Shown here: one piece after another, positions 43,843 to 52,100 of the stretch
Position numbering within the stretch: the first letter of the stretch is position 1
Layout of the letters: each line of letters opens with the position of its first letter
Origin: Roseburia_C sp031555935
Lineage (GTDB): Bacteria; Bacillota; Clostridia; Lachnospirales; Lachnospiraceae
Assembly (NCBI GenBank): GCA_031555935.1
Contig: JAVBTX010000014.1
Coordinates: 17,150-81,149 of the forward strand
Direction of reading: 5' to 3'
DNA: 64,000 nucleotides
Notes under the pieces: model-generated
Databases searched by the model: none
What the model was told of the DNA's origin: nothing
Seen by the model: the letters and a program-made list of their open reading frames with translations, nothing else
Position numbers and translations under genes: made by a program

Positions 43843-44417
43843 TGAAAAAGAAGAAATGGTATGAATATCTGTGGATTGCATCATCGGTTTATTTAATATT
43901 GGGCTTTTTTAATATATTATTTGCCTGGCTGGGGCTAATCTGTTTCGTTACGCCGTTAGCAATTTCAATGATCAAAGGAAACAAGGCCTATTGTAATAAA
44001 TACTGTGGCCGAGGACAGTTATTTGATTTACTTGGAACAAAAATGCATTTGTCGCGTCAAAAGAAAATGCCCAAATTTCTTCGCAGTAAGTGGTTCCGCT
44101 ATGGATTCTTGCTTTTTTTTCTGACAATGTTCGGAAATATGCTATTTTCCACCTATCTGGTCTTTGATGGGGTGCGGGAGATGAAGGAAGTAGTAACAAT
44201 TCTTTGGTCATTTAAAGTACCTTGGGCATTTGCTTATCATGGGACAGTGATATCGTCATGGATGGTTCAGTTTGCATTTGGATTTTACAGTGTGATGCTG
44301 ACATCGACGATTCTGGGACTGATTACGATGGTGTTATTTAAGCCACGCTCTTGGTGCACTTATTGTCCGATGGGAACAATGACACAAGGAATATGTAAAT
44401 TAAAAAATAATAATTAA
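43842..44417 (+). CDS. NapH-like membrane iron-sulfur protein
   Basis: The 191-residue protein has four membrane helices and two cysteine motifs, CNKYCGRGQ (between helices 2 and 3) and CTYCPMGT (near the C-terminus), which resemble the CxxxC-type motifs of NapH/YccM/RnfB-associated ferredoxin membrane proteins. The 4Fe-4S ferredoxin domain that is usually fused in that family is encoded separately in the gene just before it. The ATG at 43842 overlaps the preceding TGA; a GTG three bases earlier is also possible. The donor and acceptor of electrons are unknown. Confidence 0.75.
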   Translation: MKKKKWYEYLWIASSVYLILGFFNILFAWLGLICFVTPLAISMIKGNKAYCNKYCGRGQLFDLLGTKMHLSRQKKMPKFLRSKWFRYGFLLFFLTMFGNMLFSTYLVFDGVREMKEVVTILWSFKVPWAFAYHGTVISSWMVQFAFGFYSVMLTSTILGLITMVLFKPRSWCTYCPMGTMTQGICKLKNNN

Positions 44418-44475
44418 AATGATTAAAAAATTAAAATGAATAAAAATTATTTTAGACGAATAATTATGCGGAGAT

Positions 44476-44552
44476 GGTATGCTTAGATAAACCAGCTTGG
44501 TTTACCGGTTGTTCCGGCATAAAACCTAGTTATAAATGGGAAAAAGCATACC
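44476..44552 (+). ncRNA. Candidate multi-stem RNA element
   Basis: A 7-bp closing stem (44476-44482 with 44546-44552) encloses three hairpins: AAACC/GGTTT (44490-44503), CCGG/CCGG (44505-44517) and CCTA/TGGG (44525-44540). One wobble pair favours the + strand. The 77-nt length recalls a cloverleaf, but the arm sizes do not fit tRNA. It matches no riboswitch consensus known to me. No promoter was found, so expression is unproven. Confidence 0.35.
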
Positions 44553-44877
44553 TTCTGTGCGTGAAATACCGATTGAATAAATATGAAATCGAAAAAAGCA
44601 CAGTCAAGAAGGAGTAACACTTTCTCTAAAAATGAATATTTATGATAAGAAATGTGGTAGAAACGTTTCCATAACCGAAAAAACCACAAAATATTGTACG
44701 ATTCTACTATTTTATACAAAAAACAAGATGAAATTGTGGTAATTATTACAAAACAAAGTGATGAAAATATAAAAAATAAATAAAAACTCATTTCTAAGAA
44801 AAACAAGGTGACGAAAAAGAATAGCTATTCTTGTGTGAAATGTGCAGAAAACGCAGATTGTATTCTTAACTTGTAAA

Positions 44878-44906
44878 TTGACAAATGAATAAAAAGATGT
44901 CATAAT
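44878..44906 (+). promoter_or_regulatory. Strong promoter of the HPr-like gene
   Basis: Perfect -35 TTGACA (44878-44883) and CATAAT (44901-44906) with a 17-bp spacer. It predicts a leader of about 75 nt before the ATG at 44987. Confidence 0.65.
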
Positions 44907-44986
44907 GCCAAAAATTACAATAAACAATTTGATTCAAAAAATGCCAAGAAATACATCGGTATTAAAATGTTAGGAAGGTGAAAATT

Positions 44987-45214
44987 ATGAGCGAAAAACG
45001 AATCAAGTTAACAGGCACGAGCGATGTTCGTGAGTTTGTAAGGGTAGCTGAGAAATGTGAGTTTGATATTGACATTTCCTATAACCGAGTAATTGTTGAT
45101 GCCAAATCCTTCTTAGGAGTATTAGGCATGGATTTAAACCAAGTACTGACAGTAAAGTATGGCGGTGATGATTCAAGTTTTGAAAATGTGTTAGACCGCT
45201 ACACGGTAGCGTAA
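44987..45214 (+). CDS. HPr-like protein lacking the catalytic histidine (Crh-like)
   Basis: A 75-residue protein with the HPr fold pattern: after the first strand, helix DVREFVRVAEKCEFD, strand IDISYNRVIVDA and then KSFLGVLGMDL, which aligns to the regulatory Ser46 region of HPr (Ser41 here). At the place of the phosphocarrier His15 there is no His (GTSDVREF). The protein can therefore not pass phosphate in the PTS but could be a target of HPr kinase, as Crh is in Bacillus. The start at 44987 has AAGGTG 6 nt upstream. It is monocistronic, with a strong promoter and a terminator. Confidence 0.8.
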   Translation: MSEKRIKLTGTSDVREFVRVAEKCEFDIDISYNRVIVDAKSFLGVLGMDLNQVLTVKYGGDDSSFENVLDRYTVA

Positions 45215-45250
45215 ACACAGTAGCATAATGAGGGAACGGGAAATTAAATG

Positions 45251-45293
45251 CCTTCGGGACAAAGAGAATGCTTTGTTTCGGGGGTGTTTTTTT
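45251..45293 (+). terminator. Terminator of the HPr-like gene
   Basis: 14-bp stem (45251-45264 with 45271-45284) with a 6-nt loop; four of the pairs are G.U. It is followed by TGTTTTTTT. Confidence 0.85.
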
Positions 45294-45346
45294 GTTCTGT
45301 ATTGCCTTATAATAAGAATATAATATATGAATAATGAGGATTACAA

Positions 45347-47764
45347 ATGGAGAAGCAGCAGAGCAATCCTGCGCCGCAAGCCGGCACTGCTCGGCAAGCC
45401 GAGCAGGTTAGAATATCAGTACGGAATCTAGTGGAATTTATTCTCCGCTCAGGCGATATTGATAATCGTCATGGGCAGATGGATTCCAAAGAAGCAATGC
45501 AGGCTGGAAATCGGCTGCATCGCAAAATCCAGCGGCGGATGGGGATATCCTACCATGCGGAGGTACCGCTGAAGCTCGTGATTGAAGAAGAAAATTATCA
45601 ACTTGTCGTAGAAGGCCGGGCAGATGGTATTATCATTGAGGAAGAAATAACCATTGATGAAATCAAGGGTATCTATCAGGACTTACAATTTTTGAAGGAA
45701 CCAATCACAGAGCATCTGGCACAGGCCAAATGCTACGCTTATATTTATGGCATTCAGCATGATTTGGAACGTATCAAAGTGCAGATGACATATGGCAATT
45801 TAGATACACAGGAAATGAAATATTTTTATGAAGAATATACCTTACATGAGTTGACGGATTGGTTTGGAGAGCTGATTCGTGCCTATCAGAAGTGGGCTGA
45901 TTTTCAATATCATTGGAAGAAAACAAGGCAGAGTTCTATTGCCGAGCTGCCTTTCCCATTTCCATATCGTAAAGGTCAAAAAGATTTGGCGGCTGGTGTT
46001 TACCGGACCATCGCCCGTAAAAAGAATCTGTTTATTCAGGCTCCAACCGGGGTTGGTAAAACAATTTCCACCTTATACCCGGCGGTAAAGGCAGTTGGTG
46101 AAAAGCTGGGGGATAAGATTTTTTATTTGACGGCTAAAACGATTACCGGTACGGTTGCAAAAGAAACCTTTGACATTCTAACGAAACAGGGTTATCGGGC
46201 AAAAACAATTCAAATCACAGCCAAGGAGAAGCTTTGCCTATGCGAAGAAATGGAATGTAATCCGGGGCACTGTCCTTATGCAAAAGGACATTATGACCGG
46301 GTCAATGATGCTGTGTTTGATTTACTGCAAAAAGAAGATACATTTACCAGAGAGGTCTTGTGGGCGCAGGCGGAGCAGTTTACGGTCTGTCCGTTTGAAC
46401 TGTGTCTTGATACGGCGACCTGGGTGGACAATGTGATTTGTGATTACAACTATGTATTTGACCCCAATGTGTATTTGAAACGTTTTTTTGCCGAAGGCAT
46501 TCGGGGGGATTACATTTTTCTCGTGGATGAGGCCCACAACCTTGTTGAGCGAGGGCGCGAAATGTATAGTGCTACGCTTTATAAGGAGGATTTTCTAGCT
46601 GTCAAAAAGGTGGTGAAGATGCATAGCCACAAGTTGGAGACGGAGCTGAATCGCTGCAACAAAATTTTTCTGGAATACAAAAGAGAATGCGAGCCAGATA
46701 TGAGCAGTAATTATTCTTCTGCTAACTCACGCACCTATGAGGATGTGGCAGATTTTATTTTTGTACTGATGCGTTTGGCCGCCGAAATGGATAAGCTGTT
46801 GCAGGAAAAGGCGGAATTTCCGGGACGAGATGAGGTACTTAATTTCTATTTTGAATTACGGAATTTCTTAAACATCTATGAGCGGGTGGACGAGCACTAT
46901 GTAATTTACACCCAGCATGAAGAAGATGGTCGTTTCAAGATGAAGCTTTATTGTGTTGACCCTTCCTTTAATTTGCAGCAATGTTTGGAGAAGGGCAACG
47001 CTACCATCTTTTTCTCTGCCACCCTGCTGCCGATTCAGTATTATAAGAAGCTGCTAAGCACCAAGGAAGACAACTATGCCATCTATGCGGAAACGGCATT
47101 TTCCCAGGAGCAAAGATTGTTGCTCATTGGCACCGATGTCAGCAGTAAATATACCCGCAGAACAGAGGCCGAGTTTGCGAAAATTGCCGCTTATATTTAC
47201 CGGACAGCCAAGGCAAAACAAGGGAATTACATGGTCTTTTTCCCTTCCTATAAATTCATGCAGCAAATTTATGAACAGTTCCTACCATTGAATTTAGGCA
47301 CGATGGATGTAAGCGTTCAGGAAACTGGAATGCGGGAAGATGAGCGAGAAGCGTTCCTCGCTGAGTTTACCAAAGAACGAACGAATTCCTTTGTTGCATT
47401 CTGTGTGATGGGGGGAATCTTCAGTGAGGGAATTGATTTGAAAAATGAGCAGTTAATCGGCGCGATTATTGTCGGTACCGGATTGCCGCAGGTTAGTGAT
47501 GAACGGGAAATTTTAAAGAATTATTATGACGAGCGCGGTGGTGAAGGATTCGACTATGCCTATCGTTATCCTGGCATGAATAAGGTATTACAGGCCGCTG
47601 GGCGGGTGATTCGAACGGCGGAGGATATCGGTGTCATTGCTTTGTTGGATGAGCGTTTTTTACAGAATGATTATCAGAATTTGTTTCCGCGAGAGTGGGA
47701 ACAGCGGGATATTTGCAGGCTGGAAAACGTGGATGAATATCTGGTGGAATTCTGGAAGAATTAG
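45347..47764 (+). CDS. PD-(D/E)XK nuclease fused to XPD/DinG-type helicase
   Basis: The 805-residue protein joins two DNA-processing activities. N-terminal nuclease (about residues 20-180): His58, Asp93 and Glu105-x-Lys107 (GRAD ... IDEIK) and the QAKCYAYIYG segment match the RecB/Cas4-type core. Helicase: Walker A with GVGKT near 235-239, a Cys-rich insert (LCLCEEMECNPGHCPY and CPFELC) that resembles the iron-sulfur domain of XPD, DEAH at 394-397, and the C-terminal motif VI AAGRVIRT. It resembles single-chain Dna2-like repair proteins in Firmicutes. The order and Cys cluster suggest 5'-3' unwinding with strand cleavage, by analogy. No repair or CRISPR genes are nearby. Confidence 0.88.
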   Translation: MEKQQSNPAPQAGTARQAEQVRISVRNLVEFILRSGDIDNRHGQMDSKEAMQAGNRLHRKIQRRMGISYHAEVPLKLVIEEENYQLVVEGRADGIIIEEEITIDEIKGIYQDLQFLKEPITEHLAQAKCYAYIYGIQHDLERIKVQMTYGNLDTQEMKYFYEEYTLHELTDWFGELIRAYQKWADFQYHWKKTRQSSIAELPFPFPYRKGQKDLAAGVYRTIARKKNLFIQAPTGVGKTISTLYPAVKAVGEKLGDKIFYLTAKTITGTVAKETFDILTKQGYRAKTIQITAKEKLCLCEEMECNPGHCPYAKGHYDRVNDAVFDLLQKEDTFTREVLWAQAEQFTVCPFELCLDTATWVDNVICDYNYVFDPNVYLKRFFAEGIRGDYIFLVDEAHNLVERGREMYSATLYKEDFLAVKKVVKMHSHKLETELNRCNKIFLEYKRECEPDMSSNYSSANSRTYEDVADFIFVLMRLAAEMDKLLQEKAEFPGRDEVLNFYFELRNFLNIYERVDEHYVIYTQHEEDGRFKMKLYCVDPSFNLQQCLEKGNATIFFSATLLPIQYYKKLLSTKEDNYAIYAETAFSQEQRLLLIGTDVSSKYTRRTEAEFAKIAAYIYRTAKAKQGNYMVFFPSYKFMQQIYEQFLPLNLGTMDVSVQETGMREDEREAFLAEFTKERTNSFVAFCVMGGIFSEGIDLKNEQLIGAIIVGTGLPQVSDEREILKNYYDERGGEGFDYAYRYPGMNKVLQAAGRVIRTAEDIGVIALLDERFLQNDYQNLFPREWEQRDICRLENVDEYLVEFWKN

Positions 47765-47802
47765 AAAATAACGTTGTGTGAAGTGATGGTGTATGGTAAA
47801 AT

Positions 47803-47808
47803 TTGACA
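47803..47808 (+). promoter_or_regulatory. -35 element for the toxin transcript
   Basis: TTGACA at 47803-47808 is a perfect -35 located 64 bp before the toxin start. The -10 is not clear (TTACAG at 47824-47829 is the best match with 15-bp spacing). Confidence 0.3.
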
Positions 47809-47871
47809 TAAGGAACAATCGTGTTACAGGGTGGCTTGACCTTCATTCTACATAGGATGGGGGTGGTGCTT

Positions 47872-47961
47872 ATGAAGAACAAATTCAGTTTTAACGACTT
47901 GATGCTGTTCGGACTATTTGTGGTAGCACTACTGACATTCATTTATTTGATTAGTCATTAG
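47872..47961 (+). CDS. Type I toxin, holin-like 29-residue membrane peptide
   Basis: A 29-residue peptide (MKNKFSFNDLMLFGLF... ending YLISH) with one hydrophobic helix. The DLMLFGLFVVALLTFI pattern matches the putative holin-like toxins (Hol-Tox, related to TxpA/BsrG) of type I toxin-antitoxin systems. The ribosome site is GGGGGTGG about 10 nt upstream. The 3' untranslated region (47962-48060) holds the complementary hairpins typical of this family and overlaps an antisense RNA promoter on the other strand. When not repressed, such peptides insert in the membrane and depolarise it. The helicase gene ends about 110 bp upstream. Confidence 0.75.
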   Translation: MKNKFSFNDLMLFGLFVVALLTFIYLISH

Positions 47962-47966
47962 TGGAC

Positions 47967-48060
47967 GTAGAAAACCACCCTTGAACTTTGACCGGTAATA
48001 GGGTGGAATTCTACTTAACGTTATAGGTCAACCCCTTGTGGGCGATTGTTTCTTTTTTCT
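47967..48060 (-). ncRNA. Antisense RNA antitoxin (RatA-like) to the holin-like toxin
   Basis: Predicted minus-strand RNA of about 94 nt starting near 48060, downstream of TTTACA (48090-48095) and TATAGT (48067-48072). It ends at a stem CCACCCT (48000-48006) with AGGGTGG (47975-47981), followed by TTTT. It is fully complementary to the 3' part of the toxin mRNA, the arrangement expected for an antitoxin that triggers degradation of the mRNA. Confidence 0.65.
48029..48058 (+). terminator. Terminator of the toxin mRNA
   Basis: CAACCCC...TTGTGGGCGATTG forms an imperfect stem, followed by a run TTTCTTTTTT. This 3' end is shared by the Hol-Tox mRNAs of other Firmicutes. Confidence 0.55.
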
Positions 48061-48066
48061 AACCTA

Positions 48067-48095
48067 ACTATACCACTATAGCAAAATTTTGTAAA
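48067..48095 (-). promoter_or_regulatory. Promoter of the antisense RNA
   Basis: Minus-strand TTTACA (48090-48095), 17-bp spacer, TATAGT (48067-48072). It lies 25 bp downstream of the lysR-type gene stop. Confidence 0.6.
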
Positions 48096-48119
48096 GTTTT
48101 CAATTGCGCAAAGTACGTT

Positions 48120-49004
48120 TTATACCTCTGGCAGCAACTTCAAAAATTCATCTGTAGCAGTCGACAACGGCAGATTTGGATTAATCGACACCGCCAATTG
48201 CCGCTTCGGCATTTTCTCTTTCGTATTTACAATAAACAAATCCTTCGATTCACTTGCCATGCAGTAGTCTGGAATACATGCAATGCCAAGCCCAATTCGG
48301 GCCAAATCAATCAATAAATCATTACTGCTCAATTCAATTTCCGGAACCAGCTCGACCTGATGTTGTAAAAAGAGGTTATGTAGAAATTCACTCGTAGTAC
48401 TTTTGTGGTCAAGCATCAAAATCGGATATTTTGTTAATTCGGACAAACTGATTTCCTGCTGGCGCAGGCTGAAATAGGACGGATTAGCAATAAAAACATC
48501 TGAAAAGCTGCACACCGTTTTTTGGACATACGATTGGTTCAAACGAATATTGGGAAAATTTGTCACCACCAAATCGACCTTGCCCTGCTCCAATAAATCC
48601 ACACAATTTAACGACGTATCATTGGTAACCTTAATCGGAATCGTCGGAAATTTCTTGTGAAACTGTTTCAAATACGGAACTAAGAAATAGCGGCAAATTG
48701 TATCACTGGCACCAATATGCAATTGTCCCAGTCCTAAAGTATTCGTATCTAACAGTTGATTCTCACCGCGCTGAATTAAGTTCATCGCTGGCTCGATATG
48801 CTTAAGCAGGACTTTTCCGGCCGGTGTCAGCTGAACTTTTTTGGTACTGCGAATAAAGAGCGGCTGCTCTAATTTTCGTTCAAGTGTCTTAATCGACTGA
48901 CTGACTGCTGATTGGGAAATATATAAACGTTTGCTCGCCTCGGAAAAACTTAATGACGTAGCCACAAAATAAAAAACCTTATACAATTCATAGTTGATAT
49001 CCAT
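48120..49004 (-). CDS. LysR-family transcriptional regulator
   Basis: The 294-residue regulator has the N-terminal helix-turn-helix signature SFSEASKRLYISQSAVSQSIKTLERKL (about residues 18-44) and a periplasmic-binding-like effector domain from about 90 (LHIGASDTICRYFLVPYL). It is transcribed away from purL, with 182 bp between the two starts. LysR regulators often control the divergent gene, but purL is more usually controlled by other means, so the target is uncertain. The start is the ATG complementary to 49002-49004 with a weak ribosome site. Confidence 0.9.
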   Translation of the reverse strand: MDINYELYKVFYFVATSLSFSEASKRLYISQSAVSQSIKTLERKLEQPLFIRSTKKVQLTPAGKVLLKHIEPAMNLIQRGENQLLDTNTLGLGQLHIGASDTICRYFLVPYLKQFHKKFPTIPIKVTNDTSLNCVDLLEQGKVDLVVTNFPNIRLNQSYVQKTVCSFSDVFIANPSYFSLRQQEISLSELTKYPILMLDHKSTTSEFLHNLFLQHQVELVPEIELSSNDLLIDLARIGLGIACIPDYCMASESKDLFIVNTKEKMPKRQLAVSINPNLPLSTATDEFLKLLPEV

Positions 49005-49126
49005 AAAATCACCATGCCTTTCTCACACTATTTAGTATAGAAGCAGTAGTTATGAGTGTCAATATAGAAATTAGTATTTCTTATAAATAAAATTAAATAT
49101 ATTAATTATGCTAATTTTTGAGCGTA

Positions 49127-49135
49127 TGCTATAAT
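49127..49135 (+). promoter_or_regulatory. Extended -10 promoter of purL
   Basis: TGCTATAAT at 49127-49135 is a TGn-TATAAT extended -10, 52 bp before the ATG at 49187. No clear -35. Confidence 0.55.
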
Positions 49136-49156
49136 AGGAGAAAAGTGAAAAGCGCA

Positions 49157-49172
49157 GTGCGTTAAAACGCAC
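49157..49172 (+). promoter_or_regulatory. Leader hairpin before purL
   Basis: GTGCGT (49157-49162), TAAA loop (49163-49166), ACGCAC (49167-49172) form a perfect 6-bp hairpin 4 nt before the AGGAG ribosome site. It may affect translation or mRNA stability. No purine riboswitch is present. Confidence 0.5.
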
Positions 49173-49186
49173 AGATAGGAGTCTCT

Positions 49187-52100
49187 ATGAGTAATGTAAG
49201 AAGAGTATATGTAGAAAAAAAAGATGCATATGCGGTAGCTGCCAAGGAGCTGCAATCCGAAATCAAAAGTTACCTAGGAATTAAGACCGTATCTTCAGTA
49301 CGTGTGTTAATCCGTTATGATATTGAAAATATCTCCGATGAAGTGTATCAAAAAGCACTGGCAACGGTCTTTTCCGAGCCGCCGGTAGATGATGTATATG
49401 AGGAAACATTTACCGCCGAAAATGGAAAAGTATTTTCCGTCGAATACCTGCCAGGACAGTTTGACCAGCGTGCCGATTCCGCAGAGCAGTGTGTAAAATT
49501 ATTAAAAGAGGATGAAGAACCAATCATCCGCACCGCAACGACTTACATTATTAATGGTGAAATTGATGATACCCAGTTAGCGGCAATCAAAGAGCACTGT
49601 ATCAATCCAGTCGATTCCAGAGAAACCGGTATGGACAAGCCAGCCACCCTGGTTCAGGAGTTTGACGAACCAGCCGACGTTATTATCTTTGATGGTTTTG
49701 CTGATATGGCGGAAGATAAATTAAAAGAATTATATGCATCCCTGAATTTGGCGATGACCTTCAAGGACTTTTTGCATATCCAGAATTACTTTAAAAATGA
49801 AGAAAAACGTGACCCTTCGATGACCGAAGTACGTGTCTTAGATACCTATTGGTCAGATCATTGCCGGCATACCACATTTTCCACTGAGCTTACGGATGTG
49901 GCATTTGCTGATGGATATTATCGTGCACCAATTGAAAAAACATACGAAGATTACTTGAATACCCACAAAGAATTATACAAAGGCAGAGATGACAAATTTG
50001 TCTGCTTGATGGACATTGCGTTAATGGCAATGAAACGTTTGAAAAAAGAAGGCAAGTTAGAGGACCAGGAAGAATCCGATGAAATCAATGCCTGCTCAAT
50101 TGTAGTACCAGTCGAAGTCGATGGCGTAACCGAAGAGTGGTTAGTGAACTTCAAGAATGAAACTCATAACCACCCAACTGAAATTGAACCATTTGGTGGT
50201 GCAGCAACTTGTCTTGGCGGTGCAATCCGTGACCCATTGTCTGGACGTACTTACGTTTATCAGGCTATGCGTGTCACTGGTGCAGCCGACCCAACCGTAT
50301 CGGTCAAAGATACCATGAGCGGAAAATTACCACAAAAGAAATTAGTTCGTGGTGCAGCGCATGGTTACAGTTCCTACGGAAACCAGATCGGACTGGCAAC
50401 TGGCTATGTCAAAGAGGTATATCATCCAGATTACGTTGCAAAGAGAATGGAAATCGGCGCCGTTATGGGGGCAGCACCAAGACGTGCAGTACAAAGACTG
50501 ACCTCTGACCCGGGTGATATTATTATCCTATTAGGCGGTCGTACCGGTCGTGATGGTTGTGGTGGCGCAACTGGTTCTTCCAAGGCACATAACACCGAAT
50601 CGATTGATACCTGTGGTGCCGAAGTACAGAAAGGTAACCCGCCAACAGAACGTAAAATCCAGCGTTTATTCCGTCGCGAAGAAGTAAGCCGGATAATTAA
50701 AAAATGTAATGACTTTGGTGCTGGCGGTGTGTCGGTTGCAATCGGCGAGTTAGCTGACGGACTAAGAGTGGATTTAGATAAGGTTCCGAAAAAATATGCC
50801 GGTTTAGATGGTACCGAACTTTCCATATCTGAATCACAAGAACGTATGGCAGTTGTTGTATCGCCGGAAGATGCCGATCAAATGTTAGCATTTGCCGTCG
50901 AAGAGAACTTAGAAGCAGTCAAGGTAGCCGTTGTAACCGAGGAACCTCGTCTGGTACTTAGTTGGAGAGGAAATGAAATTGTAAACATTTCCCGCGCATT
51001 CTTAGATACGAATGGTGCACATCAGGAGACCAAAGTAGCAATTGACATGCCATGCGAAGATGATAACTTCTTCAAGAAAATTGATACCGAAAAAGTAGCA
51101 TCAGCAGTAGCAAATAATGATATCAAGGGTGCATGGATGTCTGAATTAGCAGACTTAAATGTTTGTTCCCAAAAGGGCTTAGTGGAAATGTTTGACGGTT
51201 CCATCGGCGCCGGCAGCGTATTTATGCCATACGGTGGAAAATACCAGTTGACCGAGACTCAGAGCATGGTTGCAAAACTTCCGGTTATGACTGGAAAGTG
51301 TGATACGGTAACAATGATGAGTTACGGCTTTAACCCATATTTATCATCATGGAGCCCATACCACGGTGCAGCTTACGCAGTTGTTGAATCAGTTTCCCGC
51401 ATTGTTGCAGCTGGTGGTGATTACAGTAAAATCCGCTTCACCTTCCAAGAGTATTTCCGTCGGATGACCGAAGAGCCTTCACGTTGGAGCCAGCCGCTTT
51501 CGGCATTGCTTGGTGCCTATGATGCTCAGATTGGATTTGGATTGCCATCCATCGGTGGTAAAGATTCCATGTCGGGAACGTTTAATGAAATAGATGTACC
51601 GCCAACCCTTGTTTCCTTTGCTGTTGATATTGCCAAAGAAAAAGATATTATTGCACCGGAATTTAAGCAAGCCGGCAATAAATTAGTATTATTTACCATC
51701 AACAAAGATGCATATGACATGCCAGATTATAGTCAGATTATGAAATTATACGATGCCATTCATGCATTGATTCAAGACGGTGTTGTCGTATCTGCTTATG
51801 CCCTTGATTCCAAAGGTCTATCAGCAGCCGTAAGTAAGATGGCATTTGGTAACAAATTGGGTGTCACTGTAAATAGCAATGTAACTACTGACACGATGTT
51901 TGCACCGGGCTTTGGTAACATCGTTGCAGAAGTATCTGCAGAGAGAGCCGCAGAAGTGGCAACCGTGATGGCAAATGCGGGACTGAATGCAAACTTTTCA
52001 GAAGTGGGCGCAGTAAATGACGAGCAGAAATTTATCTATGGTGATGTTGTAATCACAATAGATGAAGCATTAAATGCCTGGGCAACCACTTTGGAAAAAG

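Larger units (their letters stand above)
44418..44986. other. 569-bp non-coding region before the HPr-like gene
   Basis: No open reading frame with a ribosome site is seen on either strand. The composition is very AT-rich. Two features stand out: the multi-stem element at 44476-44552, and the promoter at 44878-44906 serving the HPr-like gene. The 320 bp between them show no structure I can support. Confidence 0.7.

Noticed and set aside
44476..44552. A fluoride or c-di-GMP riboswitch, suggested by GGAGATGG and the multi-stem shape.
   Set aside because: The conserved pairings and core motifs of both classes are absent, and no related gene follows closely.
44483..44806. A 107-codon minus-strand hydrophobic reading frame in the non-coding stretch.
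   Set aside because: It is Phe/Ile-rich from AT bias, without a ribosome site, and it overlaps the multi-stem element.
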